Source of the DNA: VAZQ01 sp963725185 | Lineage (GTDB): Bacteria > Pseudomonadota > Alphaproteobacteria > Rhizobiales > Xanthobacteraceae | Length of the DNA stretch: 64,000 nt | Reading direction: 5' to 3' | NCBI GenBank assembly: GCA_963725185.1 | Contig: CAVRXO010000003.1 | Span: 310,001-374,000, forward strand | In this document: piece after piece, positions 27,466 through 38,466 of the stretch | How the letters are laid out: each line of letters starts with the position of its first letter | Numbering within the stretch: the stretch's first letter is position 1 | The notes under the pieces: model-generated | Told to the model about the DNA's origin: nothing | Seen by the model: the letters and a program-made list of their open reading frames with translations, nothing else | Database searches by the model: none | Program-made: the position numbers and the translations under genes

Positions 27466-30400
27466 TCACCGGGTGGAGCGCGGGCTCCCGTTGGGATGGC
27501 TCACACTGAGGACCGCGGGTCGGGCGGCCGGAGCCGGCGTCGGCTTTTGGGGTCCTGCGGGGGGCCGCGGCTGCAGCGTACCGGTGATGTCGACCGGTTT
27601 CAGGTCGCCGGCGGTTTGGATCGCCTTGGACGGATTGATCAGGCCGGAGCCGAAATCGTCGTCGCGATCCTTGGCTCCCAGCCGCCGGGCGCTCGACATC
27701 AAGATCGCGCGAACGTCCTCGGGCGTGAGATTGGGATTGCGCTCGAGCAGCAAGGCCGCAAGCCCGCTGACCTCTGCGGAGGCGACCGAAGTCCCGGTGG
27801 TGAGCTGATAGGTGTCCTCGGGCGCCGGCACCAGGATATCGACGCCGGGCGCCGCCACCGCGATGTAGCGGCCGCGATTGGCGCCGGGGAACAGCTTGTC
27901 GTTGACGTCGGTCGCCGTCACCGCGATCACGTTGGGATCGGCCCCCGGATAGAGCGGCGGCGATTTCGGGCCGGCATTGCCGGCGGCGGCGACCAGCACG
28001 ATCCCCTTGTCGTGCGCCGCCTTCAGCGCCCGTTCCAGCGAGGGGTCGCGCGGGCCCGCGAAGCTCATATTGATCACGCGCACGCCCTTGTCGGATGCCC
28101 ATTCCAGGCCCTTGAGGATGTTGAAGGTCGTGCTCTCGGCGGTGGCCGCGCTGCTCGAGAAGGCATGGATCGCATAGAGGCGTCGCATCCGGCGCGACGC
28201 CCATCAGCCTGCGATGGGCAACGATCGCGCCCGCCATGCCGGTGCCGTGCGAATGGGGCTTCTCCGCCTCGCCGACGGCATCGAACTCCTCCGCGATGTC
28301 ACCTTCGAGATCGGGATGGTGGACATCGATCTGCGAATCGATGACCGCCACCGTGATGTTGTCTCCCTTGAGCTGGCGATGGATACCGATCAGACCGAGC
28401 TTGCCGATCGCGTATTGGGCGGCATCGCCCTCGCCGTCGGTGCGGCCGGCGAGATCGGGATCCTGCGCAAGCTCGGGGACATCGGCGGCGGCATGGTCCT
28501 GGACCAGGTTGTAGGTGTAGTTGGCCTGCGCGCCGGCGACGATCTGGTAACGGGCCAGCGCCTGGATCACCGCGGCGATCGAAGCGCCGTTGCCGATATG
28601 CACCCGATAGGTGGTGACGCCGATGAGGCCCATGCTCTGCGATCCCAGGATGCTCAGCCCCAAGCGGACCCATGACGGCTTGCAGCTGCGCCAGCGTGAC
28701 GTCGGTCGGAATCTGCAGCACCACCTCATCCTTGACGAAATGAATCTCGCCGAGCGGCGGCGGCACGAAGAACCGCGCACCGAACTGCGGTGGCAGGCCC
28801 CCCGGGCCCGGTCCTGGTGCGGGCCCCGGTCCCGTCCGCGGCGGCTGTGTCGGCGGCGGCTGATTGAGCGGCTGGGTGTTGACCACCTCGCCCAAGGTGA
28901 CCGCGGCGAGCGTGATGTTCTGGACGAGATTATTGATGAGCTGCGCCTCGGTGGTCGGCGGTGGCGTTGCCGGCGTAGACGGCGGTGAAGAAGGAGTAGA
29001 AGGAGCAGAAGGAGCAGAAGGAATAGACGGAGTGGTAGGAGTAGAAGGAACATTTACCGCGGTCGGATCGTACAGCTGGCCGCTCAGGAGCACGGCACAG
29101 ACCGCGTTATCGCAGGTATTGAGCAGGGACGAATAGGCCGGCAGGCCGGAGGTCGGATAGCTTGCCGCGACCTGCGCCCCGACCGTGCTGCCGCTGCCGC
29201 CGCTGGCCGAGCCCGTCGCAATGGAATCCGACGAGACCATGCCGACCGGGAAGGCGGATCCCTGCAGCTGCCCGGCCGAATAGTTGCTGAAAGCGCCATT
29301 GGCGCCCACGAGGCCGCCGACCACGCTGTTGGCGCCCGAGCTCACATTGCCCGACGATGTGGTGGGATCAATCAGCCCGAAATTGAGAGCAGCAACGCCA
29401 CCGGCCAAATTCTGCGAGCCGCTGGCATTGACCGGAACGACCGCCGACGAGTTGTGAATTCCAACCGATATTGATGCCCACCAGTCCGCCGAGATAGCTC
29501 TGCGAGGTGCCAAATACCGCTCCGGCGGCCAGCGACTGGTCGATGGTGCCGCCGCTGATGCCGACGAGCCCGCCGACCGCGCTGTTGGGCCCGGTGCTGG
29601 TGACGGTGCCGAAGGCGAAGGACTGAGTGATGAAGCTCGGCCCGTTCAAGGCGCCCATTCCGCCGACAAGCCCGCCCAAAATGCTGTCGGCACCGCCCGT
29701 TACGTTGCCGGTCGCCGTCGTATTGGAGAAGCTGCCACTCCCAGTTCCGCTCAGACCTCCGGCACTGCTGGAGGCTCCGACGGTGACGTTGCCGCTGGCG
29801 GATGACGAGAGGACCGTTGCCAGGTTGTTATGGCCATCGCCGGTCGAGCAACTGCCGCAACCATTGCCGGAGACTTCGAGACTGTTCCCGCCGGTCAGCC
29901 CGCCCGCATTGCTGTTGTCGCCGGCTCGGACTGCGCCGCTCGCGCTCGAATTGCCGATCAAGCCGCTGTTCTGGCCGACGAGACCGCCAACCTGCAGGTA
30001 GGCCACGCCCGCAGTCCCGACCGGCCCGGTCGCAAAGCCTGATGCGATGGCGCCGGTATTGAGCCCGGAGAGCCCGCCCAGCAAGGTGGGATCTTGGCCT
30101 TCGCCGTTGTTGCGCTGCTGGTTGTTGCCGGAGGGAAAGCCGGCGGCGCCGGTGACCGGGCCGGTGGCCACGACATCGAACAGCGTCCCGTCATTGTTGC
30201 CGACGAGCCCGCCGCCCAGACCGAGCGCGCCGACGCTCACGGCGCCGGTGGCGCAGGAATAGGAAACGCCCGAAGAGCAGCCTGGCGCTGACTTCGAACG
30301 AGGGTGGGATCACGTGCGTGACCGAGCGACATTCGTGCGTGGCCGAGTAATGACTAGCGTCTGCGCCCCCCGGACCAATAGGACACGGTAAGCCCGCCGC

Positions 30401-33400
30401 CGTTGTTACCTGGTGAAGGGATGGGGTAAACGGAGGCGCGTTCGTGCCGATGATGCTTCCCTGATTGTATCCGACCAGGCCGCCGGCATTGACGAAGTTG
30501 CCGGGCTGGGACGCGCTTGCGTCCGTGCTCGCGGTCACGTTGCCGCCAGCCTGGGAGTCGACGATGGCCGAGCCGGCGGAATTGTCGCCGACGAGCCCGC
30601 CGATGGCCAGCGCCAGGCCCGTACCGGTCACGTTGCCGGTGGCATAGGAGGCGACGATCGTGCCGAGATTGTCGGGGGGCGGCCCGCCATTGCCGTTCTG
30701 GCCGACCAGCCCGCCGCCGAAACTGGAGTTGAAATTGTTGTTGACCGAAGCGCTGGTGGTGACCGAGACGGTGCCGCTCGCGTACGAAAGCGTGATGGCG
30801 CCGGTATTCTCGCCCACCAACCCGCCGACGATGGTGTTGTTGCCGCCGAAGACCTGCCCGCTCGCGGCCGACATCGTGATCAAGCCGCCGGACCTGACTG
30901 CGAAGCCGTTGAGATTGATGCTGTTGTTGCCGACCAGGCCACCGGCGAAATTCAATCCGCCGCATGGATCAACGTCGAAGCAGCCGTCCCGCACGGTGAC
31001 CTGCACCGCTGCGCTCGCGCCGGTGATGGTGCCGATGTTGAAGCCGACCAGGCCTCCGGCGCTGAGGCCCGTCTGAGATCCGCCATCGACGGTGCTGGTG
31101 AATCCCTCGGTCGAGGTGACGAAGACGTTGCTGATGTGTCCCCAGTTCTGGCCGGCGAGCGCGCCGATGGACTGGGTCGTCAGTCCGACGTTGGGATTCG
31201 CCGCGATGGTGACGTTGGACAGTATCAGATTGGTGATCGAGCCGTAGTTGGCGCCAAAGAGCCCGATATTGTTGACCGTGGGAGCAGCCGGCGCAATCGT
31301 GAGGCCGGAGATGGTATTGCCCAAGCCTGTCAGGGTGCCGGCGAAGCTTCCAATCGGCGCGAAGCCTGCAGCGCTCCACATATCCGAACGATTGTTCAGC
31401 GCCGGTGCGAGATTGATGTTGTTGGCGATAACGTAGTTGTTGTCCGTCGGGTCCATCGCGATCAGCTGAAGCTGATGGGCGTTGGTGATCGTCTCCGACC
31501 ATTCGGACTGCAGAAACGGCCGGGTCTGGCCGTCGACCATGAACCAGGTGCCGCCGAAGTCGAAGCCCAGGTAGCTTGCCTGCGTAAACGGCGAGGCGCC
31601 CGACAGGCCGGAGCCACCGGCGCTGCTCTGCTGATTGGTGGTGGTTGTATCCCAATAGGAGCTGACGACATTCGAGGCCAGCGCCAGCGTGCTCCAGCTC
31701 GTTCCGCCAACCAGCCCGCCGGTTCGGCTTTCCGACCCGCCCGTGACCAAGCCGGAGGCCCAGCTTGTCAGGATCGTGCCGCCAGGCGGCGGCGGACCTT
31801 CACAATCGCAAGGCGTGGATCCGACAAGAAAGCCGACCAAACCGCCGACGGTACTGTTGCCTCCACCACGGGCCGCGCCGATTGCATAGGTATCCTGGAT
31901 CGAGCCGTTACTGTAGCCGACCAGTCCGCCGACTCGGCTGTTCGTCCCACCCGCAACCGCGCCGGCGGAATACGAGCTCCAGATCGAACCGGAATTCGAG
32001 CCCACCAGTCCGCCCACCGTCGCCCCATTTCCGCCCGTGACGGTCACGTTCGCAGACGAGGTGGCGACGCCGCCGAAGCCGCCGAAATTGCACCCTACGC
32101 TACAGCCAATTCCACCTGTAAGGTTGATACCGACCAGCCCGCCGACCGCCTGACTGCCCGTGCCGGTTACGGTGCCGCTCGCGGAACTCTGCCAAATCGA
32201 ACCGTAGTTCACGCCCGCAAGGGCGCCGACCGCCGATGCCGAGTTGGCGGTGATGTTGACGTTGGCCAGGGTGACGTTGCTGACAGATCCAAAACCACAC
32301 GGACCACCGGTGCAATCGCCCGGCGCGCCTATCTGTCCGAACAGGCCCACCGGCCCGGTGCTGGCCGAGTTGATGGTCAGGTTGCCGATCGTGGCGCCGT
32401 TGCTGTTGCCGCCATTGCCGTTGAAGTTTCCGATGAAAGGGGTCGCGGCGTTGCCGATGGGGATGAAGTTGGGATACGCGCTGAGGTCGATGCTTCGGAC
32501 GAGCGCGTAGCTGCCACCGAGAATGGTTGGTGTTTGGTTGCTACTGATACTCTCCAGGTCGGCGGCCGAGTTCACCAGCATCGCCGCGTTCAAGTATGTC
32601 TGATCAGGATTTACCGAAATAAAGCCAACATAGGAGGTTGGATTAGCATAGCCGCCCGGTGGATTGTATTCGATATTCACGTAGGCGTAGGAATTGGACA
32701 CGTCGACTTTTGCACCGTCGCCGAATACGACGGTGCCGATGCCGGTGCCGCTCTGGCCGGCTTGGAGATTGATGTTCTGACAATTGACTGAGCAGAACGA
32801 CGGAACGGTGTTCTGGCCCTGTACCGACGTGTTCTTGATCGTCACGCCGGGGTTGATGGTGATGTTCTGGTTGGCCGACAGGTTGAGGGACGACAGCGAG
32901 CTCCAATTGATGCTGCCTGCGACCGTCAGATTGCCGTTCGGCGTGAACCCCGGCATCGAGATCGTGCCGATGCCCGCACTGATTTGCACGTTGCTGGTGG
33001 CGAGCGAATGCTGCAATGCGTCGACGGTCACGTACGACGCCCCCGTCGCCAGGCTTGCGGGGTTCGACGTGATGGTAAGATCGTTGCCGCTGGCGATGAA
33101 CAGGTTGTTGTTGTTGCCGGATTGATTGGAATTCGAATTGCCGGCGGTGCCGAAGAGATTGGCGCTGCCGCCGAATGCCAGGCTCTGGGCGGCGAGGATG
33201 AAGGCCTGGCCGCCGGCGCCGCCGGACCCGCCGCCGGTCGCGATCAGCCAGCCGTTCATCGTGGTCGAATTGTCCGACCAGATGGCGATCGACCCGCCGT
33301 TGCCGTTAGGGCCCTTCGTCGACGCGTTGATCGTCGATGCGGTATCGATGGTGACGGTCGCTGCCGTCGATGCCGGCGTCGTGTACTGGCTGATGACCGG

Positions 33401-34447
33401 CACATCGATGCCCAGCATCACTGTGCCGCCACCGGCCGGGCCGGAGGCATCGAGGGTTGCGCCGGTGAGCGCGATGCTCTCGCCGGTGACCTTGATCTTG
33501 CCGCCCGTCTCGCCGGTATTCTTGCCCGCCGCCGAGATGCTGCCGGCGAGCTTCACGTTCTGCACCGGCGCGCCGGCAGGCTTGCTCGCGGCGGTCGCGG
33601 CGCCCAGCACGATCATGCCGTTCTTGGTGCCGACCGAATTCGCCTCGATCACGCCGGTATTGTTGATGACCGAGTTGACCACCGCCCGCGCCGCCGCCGC
33701 GGTGAGCTCCACGCGACCGCCGTTGGCGCTGAGCTTGCCGCTGTTGCCGACGAGCGCGCTCAAGGGTTGGCCGGTCGCCACATCGATCACCTGGCCGGCG
33801 ATCTGGTCGCCGACCGCGAGCGTGATCAGCCGGTCGCCGTAGAAATCGAGCGTGAAGGCGTTGCCGGCCGCCAGGCTCACAGTGCCGAGCGTGGCCGTGA
33901 TGGTGCCGGAATTGCGCACTCCAGGCGCCACCAGGGCGGCGAACCCCCCGGACGCGGCGGTGATGGTACCCTGATTGACGACCGAGGCGTTGGGATTGCC
34001 CGGAATGGTGAAATTGTATTTGCCGGCCATGAAATCCGCGTCGCGGATATCATTGGTGGTGGCGAGGAACCCGGCAGTGTTGATGACCGCGTTAGGGCCG
34101 ATCAAGATGCCGTCGCCATTGATGACGAAGACTTGGCCGTTGGCGAGCAGCGTCCCCAAGAGCTGGGTGGGGCCGAGCCCGCCGACCACGCGATTGAGCG
34201 CGATCGAGGAACTGTTCGGCTGATTGAAGGTCGTGGTCTCGCCGTTGCCGATATCGAAGGTATTCCAGTTGATGATGGCCTTCTGGCTCGATTGGTTGAT
34301 GGTCACAGCGCCGGTGCCGGCGCCCTGGATGGTCGCGCTGCCCCCGACCACGGTGCCCCCATTGGGACCGGCCACGGCCAAGCCCGTCGCTGCGAACACC
34401 AGCGCGGCGCCCGCGAGCATCAGTATCCGATAGCGGGATAAATTCAT
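27466..34447 (-). CDS. Giant exoprotein: TPS secretion domain + GLUG repeats + subtilisin (S8) domain, four frameshifts
   Basis: Five successive open frames join into about 2,320 residues. The N-terminus has a signal peptide and a filamentous-haemagglutinin/two-partner-secretion domain (QKAIINWNTFDIGNGETTTF; FVINGDGILIGPNAVINTAG). The middle is a long repeat region with more than a dozen GLUG-type GGLVG units. A Ser/Thr/Pro linker (28.9-29.1 kb) leads to a prodomain and an S8 protease domain with Asp in VAVIDSQID, His in HSHGTGMAG, Asn in AAGNAGP and Ser in GTSVASAE. Frame changes lie near 30280, 29470, 28660 and 28182, each explained by one extra base. It should be surface-exposed or released and proteolytic. 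No TpsB transporter gene is in the window. Confidence 0.8.
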
Positions 34448-34703
34448 GACCACTCGCGCCCCCCTGCCGGCGAGAGTCGGTGAATTTCTACAGCTTGACA
34501 GCGAAGTATAGAGCCAATTGTAGCCCGGTACCAGCAGCGCCCCGGCGATTGTCCCGGGCGATTTCAGGTCTTCTGCAGGACTTCAAGGCGGCACTATGGG
34601 ACTGCCTTGCGGGCATAGCCGAAACGGGCCAAGGTCTTCTCACGCAAGGCTTTTTCCAGGCCGAGGGACCGGCCGAAACGATCGACCCAACGGGAGCAGG
34701 CAA

Positions 34704-35486
34704 ATGGCGGGGGACGGCATTGCGCGCGATGGAATCAAGGCCGGCGACATGGTGGTGGTGACGGGCGGCGGCGGCGGATTCGGCCGGGCATTCTGTCGAG
34801 GCTTCGCGCGCTTGGGCGCCAAGGTCGCGGTCTGGGACGTCGACGCCAAGGCCGGCGAGGAGATCGTCCGCGAGATTGGCGCGGGCGGCGGCACGGCCTC
34901 CTTCATCAAGGCCGATCTCGCCCGCATGGACGACATCGAGGCCGCCGTCGCGCAAACGCTCGATGTCCACGGGGTTCCCTATTGCATCATCAACAATGCC
35001 AGCATCTATGCCCGCGCGAGCGTGCTCGACATGACGCCGCAAGTGTGGGAGCGCACCCTCAAGATCAATATCACCGCACCGTTCCTGATCCTGCGCGCTT
35101 TCGGCCCCAAGATGATCGAGCGGCGACGCGGCGTCGTGATCAACATCGCTTCGGGGCGCGCGCTGGAGGGCGCCGTGGACGGCGTCGGGTATGCCTGCAG
35201 CAAAGCGGCGATCCTGTCGCTCACCAAGACCTTGGCGCTCGATTGGGCGCAGCACAATATCCGTGTCAATGCGATCATTCCGGGAGTGTCTCTGACCGCG
35301 CAGCCGCTGGGGGCCGGCACCACGGCGGAGGAGTTGATCGAGCGCGGGCGCCGGACGATTCCGCTCGGCCGCATCGGCTATCCTGAGGATGTGGCGGGCT
35401 TGGCCGCCTTCCTGGCGAGTGCCGACGCGGCCTATATGACCGGCCAGGGGGTGGCGATCAACGGCGGCCGCATCATGGTTCCTTGA
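34704..35486 (+). CDS. Short-chain dehydrogenase/reductase (SDR)
   Basis: A 260-residue classical SDR from the ATG at 34704. The NAD(P)-binding motif is VTGGGGGFGRAF (TGxxxGxG), followed by NNAS in IINNASIY, the catalytic Ser in NIASGRA and the Tyr-Lys pair in YACSKAA. IIPGVSLTAQP and the C-terminal MTGQGVAINGGRIMVP are family-typical. Asp at the end of beta-2 (AVWDVDAK) suggests NAD rather than NADP. It is first in a plus-strand run with a Bug protein and a racemase-like enzyme, so it may belong to the same catabolic pathway. The substrate is not known. Confidence 0.9.
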   Translation: MAGDGIARDGIKAGDMVVVTGGGGGFGRAFCRGFARLGAKVAVWDVDAKAGEEIVREIGAGGGTASFIKADLARMDDIEAAVAQTLDVHGVPYCIINNASIYARASVLDMTPQVWERTLKINITAPFLILRAFGPKMIERRRGVVINIASGRALEGAVDGVGYACSKAAILSLTKTLALDWAQHNIRVNAIIPGVSLTAQPLGAGTTAEELIERGRRTIPLGRIGYPEDVAGLAAFLASADAAYMTGQGVAINGGRIMVP

Positions 35487-35558
35487 CGGGGCTGCCTTTC
35501 GGTCGCAATACGGCTAGAATTATCTTGAAAATTTCCTCGGGGCACGAGGGCCGGAGCC

Positions 35559-36632
35559 ATGATCCGTTCATCGACCATCGCAGCGCACGGAATGGCCGCG
35601 GCGGGACGCCTTGCGCTGGTTCCGTGCTTGGCCATTTGCTGTGGCTTCCTATCCGTCTGGACGCTGACCGCTCCGGCCGATGCCGCCGACGCCTATTTCA
35701 AGGACAAGCAGATCCGCCTGATCGTCGGCTCGGCACCTGGCGGCGGGTACGATGCTTACGGGCGTCTGCTCGCCCAGTACATGAAGGCCCATATCGCGGG
35801 CAATCCGACCATCGTGGTGCAGAACATGCCGGGAGCCGGCTCGCTGGTCGCCGGCAACTACATCTACAACGTGGCGCCCAAGGACGGCACCGTCATCGGG
35901 GCGGTCAACGCGCTGCTCGCGACCGATCCGCTCGTCTATCCCGAACGGGTGAAATTCGATCCGCGGCAGTTCCGCTGGCTCGGCAGCGCGCTGCGCGAGA
36001 ACCATGTGGGCGTGGCCTGGACGTTGACCCGCGTCAAATCCTTCGACGACGTCCTCAAGAACGAGCTCATTGTCGCCGGCACCGGCGGCGCCACCAACTT
36101 CTATCCGCTTTTCGTCGACGCCATCCTGGGCGCCAAGATGAAGATGATTCCCGGTTACCAGGGCACCAAGCAGGGAATGCTGGCGATGGAGCGCGGCGAG
36201 GTCGGCGGCGTCGTCGGCATCACCTGGGCCAGCGTGAAGGCCACCAACGGCAGCTGGCTGCGTGACGACAAGATCCGCCCGTTCATCCAGTTCGGCCTGA
36301 AGAAGCATCCCGAGCTGCCCGACGTGTCCTGGGTCTACGACTATGCCCGCAACGACGACGACCGTGCCGCCATGGATCTCGCCTTCGGCAATTCGGAGTT
36401 CGGCCGTCCGTTCATTGCGCCGCCGGGAGTGCCGGACGAGGTCGTGCAGGTCCTGCGCGACGCGTTCGAGGACACGATGAGCGATCCCGAATTCATCGCC
36501 GATGCCGAGAAGCGGGCGCTCGATCTGGAGATCACCAAGGGCAGCGAGATCCAGGCGCTGATCGAGAAGATCTACAAGACCCCTCCGGCCGTGGTGCAGC
36601 GGGTCAAGAAAATCGTGCAAAGCGCGGAATAA
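35559..36632 (+). CDS. Bug-family solute-binding protein (copy 2)
   Basis: A 357-residue periplasmic binding protein with a long signal region (MIRSSTIAAHGMAAAG, then a hydrophobic stretch ending in APADAADA). Signatures are SAPGGGYDAYGRLLAQYMKA, NIVAPKDG-like text, GTGGATNFYPLFVDAILG and GYQGTKQGMLAMERGEV. It belongs to the same Bug subgroup as the proteins at 22420 and 41374. It lies between the SDR and the racemase-like gene, only 25 bases from the latter, suggesting uptake or sensing of the compound those enzymes handle. No tctAB is adjacent. Confidence 0.87.
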   Translation: MIRSSTIAAHGMAAAGRLALVPCLAICCGFLSVWTLTAPADAADAYFKDKQIRLIVGSAPGGGYDAYGRLLAQYMKAHIAGNPTIVVQNMPGAGSLVAGNYIYNVAPKDGTVIGAVNALLATDPLVYPERVKFDPRQFRWLGSALRENHVGVAWTLTRVKSFDDVLKNELIVAGTGGATNFYPLFVDAILGAKMKMIPGYQGTKQGMLAMERGEVGGVVGITWASVKATNGSWLRDDKIRPFIQFGLKKHPELPDVSWVYDYARNDDDRAAMDLAFGNSEFGRPFIAPPGVPDEVVQVLRDAFEDTMSDPEFIADAEKRALDLEITKGSEIQALIEKIYKTPPAVVQRVKKIVQSAE

Positions 36633-36657
36633 TTCCTTTCACAAGCGAGGTATCTCC

Positions 36658-37392
36658 ATGGCCTTCACCAGCTGGCGAGGCGTGCTGGGCTGCGTCAAGC
36701 CGACCATGCGGCCGGGCGGGCTCGAAGAGCTGATCCGCATGCTGCCCGAGGGCATCGGGGTGATCCCGCTGTTTCTCGGCATCAAGGAAGGCACCACCGA
36801 CGAGTTCAAGCGGGCGATCGCGCCCTATGAGCCGCTGGTGGCGCAGCTCGCCGAGGCGGGCTGCGACCTGATCCATCCCGAAGGCGCGCCGCCCTTCATG
36901 GTGCTCGGCCACAAGGGCGAGGCCGCGCTCATCAAGAAGTGGGAGCAGCAATACAAGGTGCCGGTATTCACCTCCGGCACCAATCAGGTGCGCGCGCTCA
37001 AGGCCCTCAAGGTCAAGCGCTTCGTGGGCGCGACCTATTTCACCGGCCCGATCAACGACACGTTTGCGCGCTATTTCGTCGACGCCGGTTTCGATGTTCT
37101 CGCCATGGAGGGAATCTCGGTCCCGTTCACCGAGATCGGCCGGCTGTCGTCGCACGAGGTCTACGCCCACGTGAAGCGCGCCTTCCTCAAGCACGCCAAG
37201 AGCGCGCAAGCCATCTATCTCCTCGGCTCGGGCTGGCGCGTGCTGCCGGTGATCGATCTGCTGGAGCAGGATCTCGGCGTCCCGGTGATCCATCCGGTGC
37301 CGGCACGCTGCTGGGAGATCCAGCACCGGCTGTCGATCCGCCAGCCGGTCAAGGGCTTCGGCCGTCTGCTCGCCGAGATGGTGCCGGGCTAG
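36658..37392 (+). CDS. Asp/Glu racemase superfamily enzyme (maleate isomerase/arylmalonate decarboxylase-like)
   Basis: A 244-residue protein with the GVLGCVKPTMRPGGLEEL opening and a maleate-isomerase-like core (DLIHPEGAPPFMVLGHKGE; FTSGTNQVRALKALKVKRF). GATYF after the second domain strand and HPVPARCWEIQ near 215 place one cysteine at the expected C-terminal catalytic position. The first cysteine of the usual pair is not obvious, because the N-terminal motif has PEGAPP where isomerases have Cys nearby. This may indicate a decarboxylase-like or altered mechanism. It shares a tight cluster with the Bug protein 25 bases upstream. Confidence 0.75.
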   Translation: MAFTSWRGVLGCVKPTMRPGGLEELIRMLPEGIGVIPLFLGIKEGTTDEFKRAIAPYEPLVAQLAEAGCDLIHPEGAPPFMVLGHKGEAALIKKWEQQYKVPVFTSGTNQVRALKALKVKRFVGATYFTGPINDTFARYFVDAGFDVLAMEGISVPFTEIGRLSSHEVYAHVKRAFLKHAKSAQAIYLLGSGWRVLPVIDLLEQDLGVPVIHPVPARCWEIQHRLSIRQPVKGFGRLLAEMVPG

Positions 37393-37396
37393 CGAG

Positions 37397-38369
37397 CTAC
37401 TCCACCTTGGCGCCCGACACCTCGACCACGTGCGCCCATTTGGCGATGTCGGCGCGCAGGTATTGGTCGAATGCGGCCGGGTCCATGATCATCGAGACGG
37501 CGCCCTGCTCGGCCCAGGCCTTCTGGAGATCGGGCCGGCTGATGATCTTGACCACCTCGGCATTGAGCTTGTCGACGATCGGCTTGGGCGTGCCGGCCGG
37601 CGCCATCAGGCCGAGCCAGATCGTCGCCTCATAGCCGGGCACGCCGCGCCTCGGCGATGGTCGGCACGTCCGGCAGCACGCTCGAGCGCTTGGCGCCGGT
37701 GGTGCCGAGCGCTCTCACCTGCCCGGCGCGGGCGTTGGCCGCCATGGTGGTGATGGCGTCCAGCATCATCTGCACATGACCGCCGAGGACGGCATTGCGG
37801 GCCTCGCCGGAGCCCTTGTAGGGCACATGCACGATGTCGGTGCCGCTCATCGCTTTGAACAGCTCGCCTGCCATGTGGTAGGGCGTGCCGGGTCCTGAAG
37901 ACGCGTAGTTGAGCTGCCCGGGCTTGGATTTCGCGAGCGCGATGAACTCCCTGAGATTCTGCGCCGGAACCGAAGGATGGATCACCATCACGAGATCGGA
38001 ATAGTTGATCGGCGCCACCGCCGTAAAGTCGCGCATCAGCACGAACGGCTTGTTGGGGATCAGCGACTCGTTGGTGGTGTGGGTGTTCGACATCAGGAGC
38101 AGCGTGTAGCCGTCCGGCGCCGAGCGCGCGACCGCCTCGGTGCCCAGGATCGAGCCGGCGCCCGGACGGTCCTCGATCACGAACGATTGCTTGAGGGATT
38201 CGGACAGGTATTGGCCGAGCTCGCGGGCAAAGATATCGGCCGGGCCGCCGGGCGCGAACGGCACGATGATCTTGACCGGCCGTGCCGGATAGGTCTGCGC
38301 CCGCGCCATCGGGCTGGAAACGGCGAAAGCCAGCGCCAGAACCGAGAAAATGCGCAGAAAGAAATTCAT
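37397..38369 (-). CDS. Bug-family (TctC) solute-binding protein, one frameshift (copy 3)
   Basis: From the ATG at 38369 a signal peptide (NFFLRIFSVLALAFAVSSPM) leads to a classical TctC/Bug protein: YPARPVKIIVPFAPGGPADI, DRPGAGSILGTEAVARSAPD, YTLLLMSNTHTTNESLIPNK and PYHMAGELFKAMSG. Near 37645 one extra base breaks the frame; after it the sequence continues PGYEATIWLGLMAPAGTP to the stop. Total about 323 residues. This is the mainstream Bug type, unlike the three GGAYDAYAR-type paralogs in this window. It is convergent with the racemase-like gene, four bases apart. The ligand is unknown. Confidence 0.87.
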
Positions 38370-38466
38370 CAGAATGCCTCCAGGCGAGCGACCGCCCCTG
38401 TTGATCAGGATAGTGCAAGTCGCGACAAAAAGCGCGCGCCCAACTCCAGGCCTCCCCTCCATCCGT

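Noticed and set aside
30413..34441. Long plus-strand ORFs of 792 and 485 residues opposite the exoprotein gene
   Set aside because: They are antisense shadows of the repetitive GLUG and TPS coding region in high-GC DNA, with no domain or start signal.
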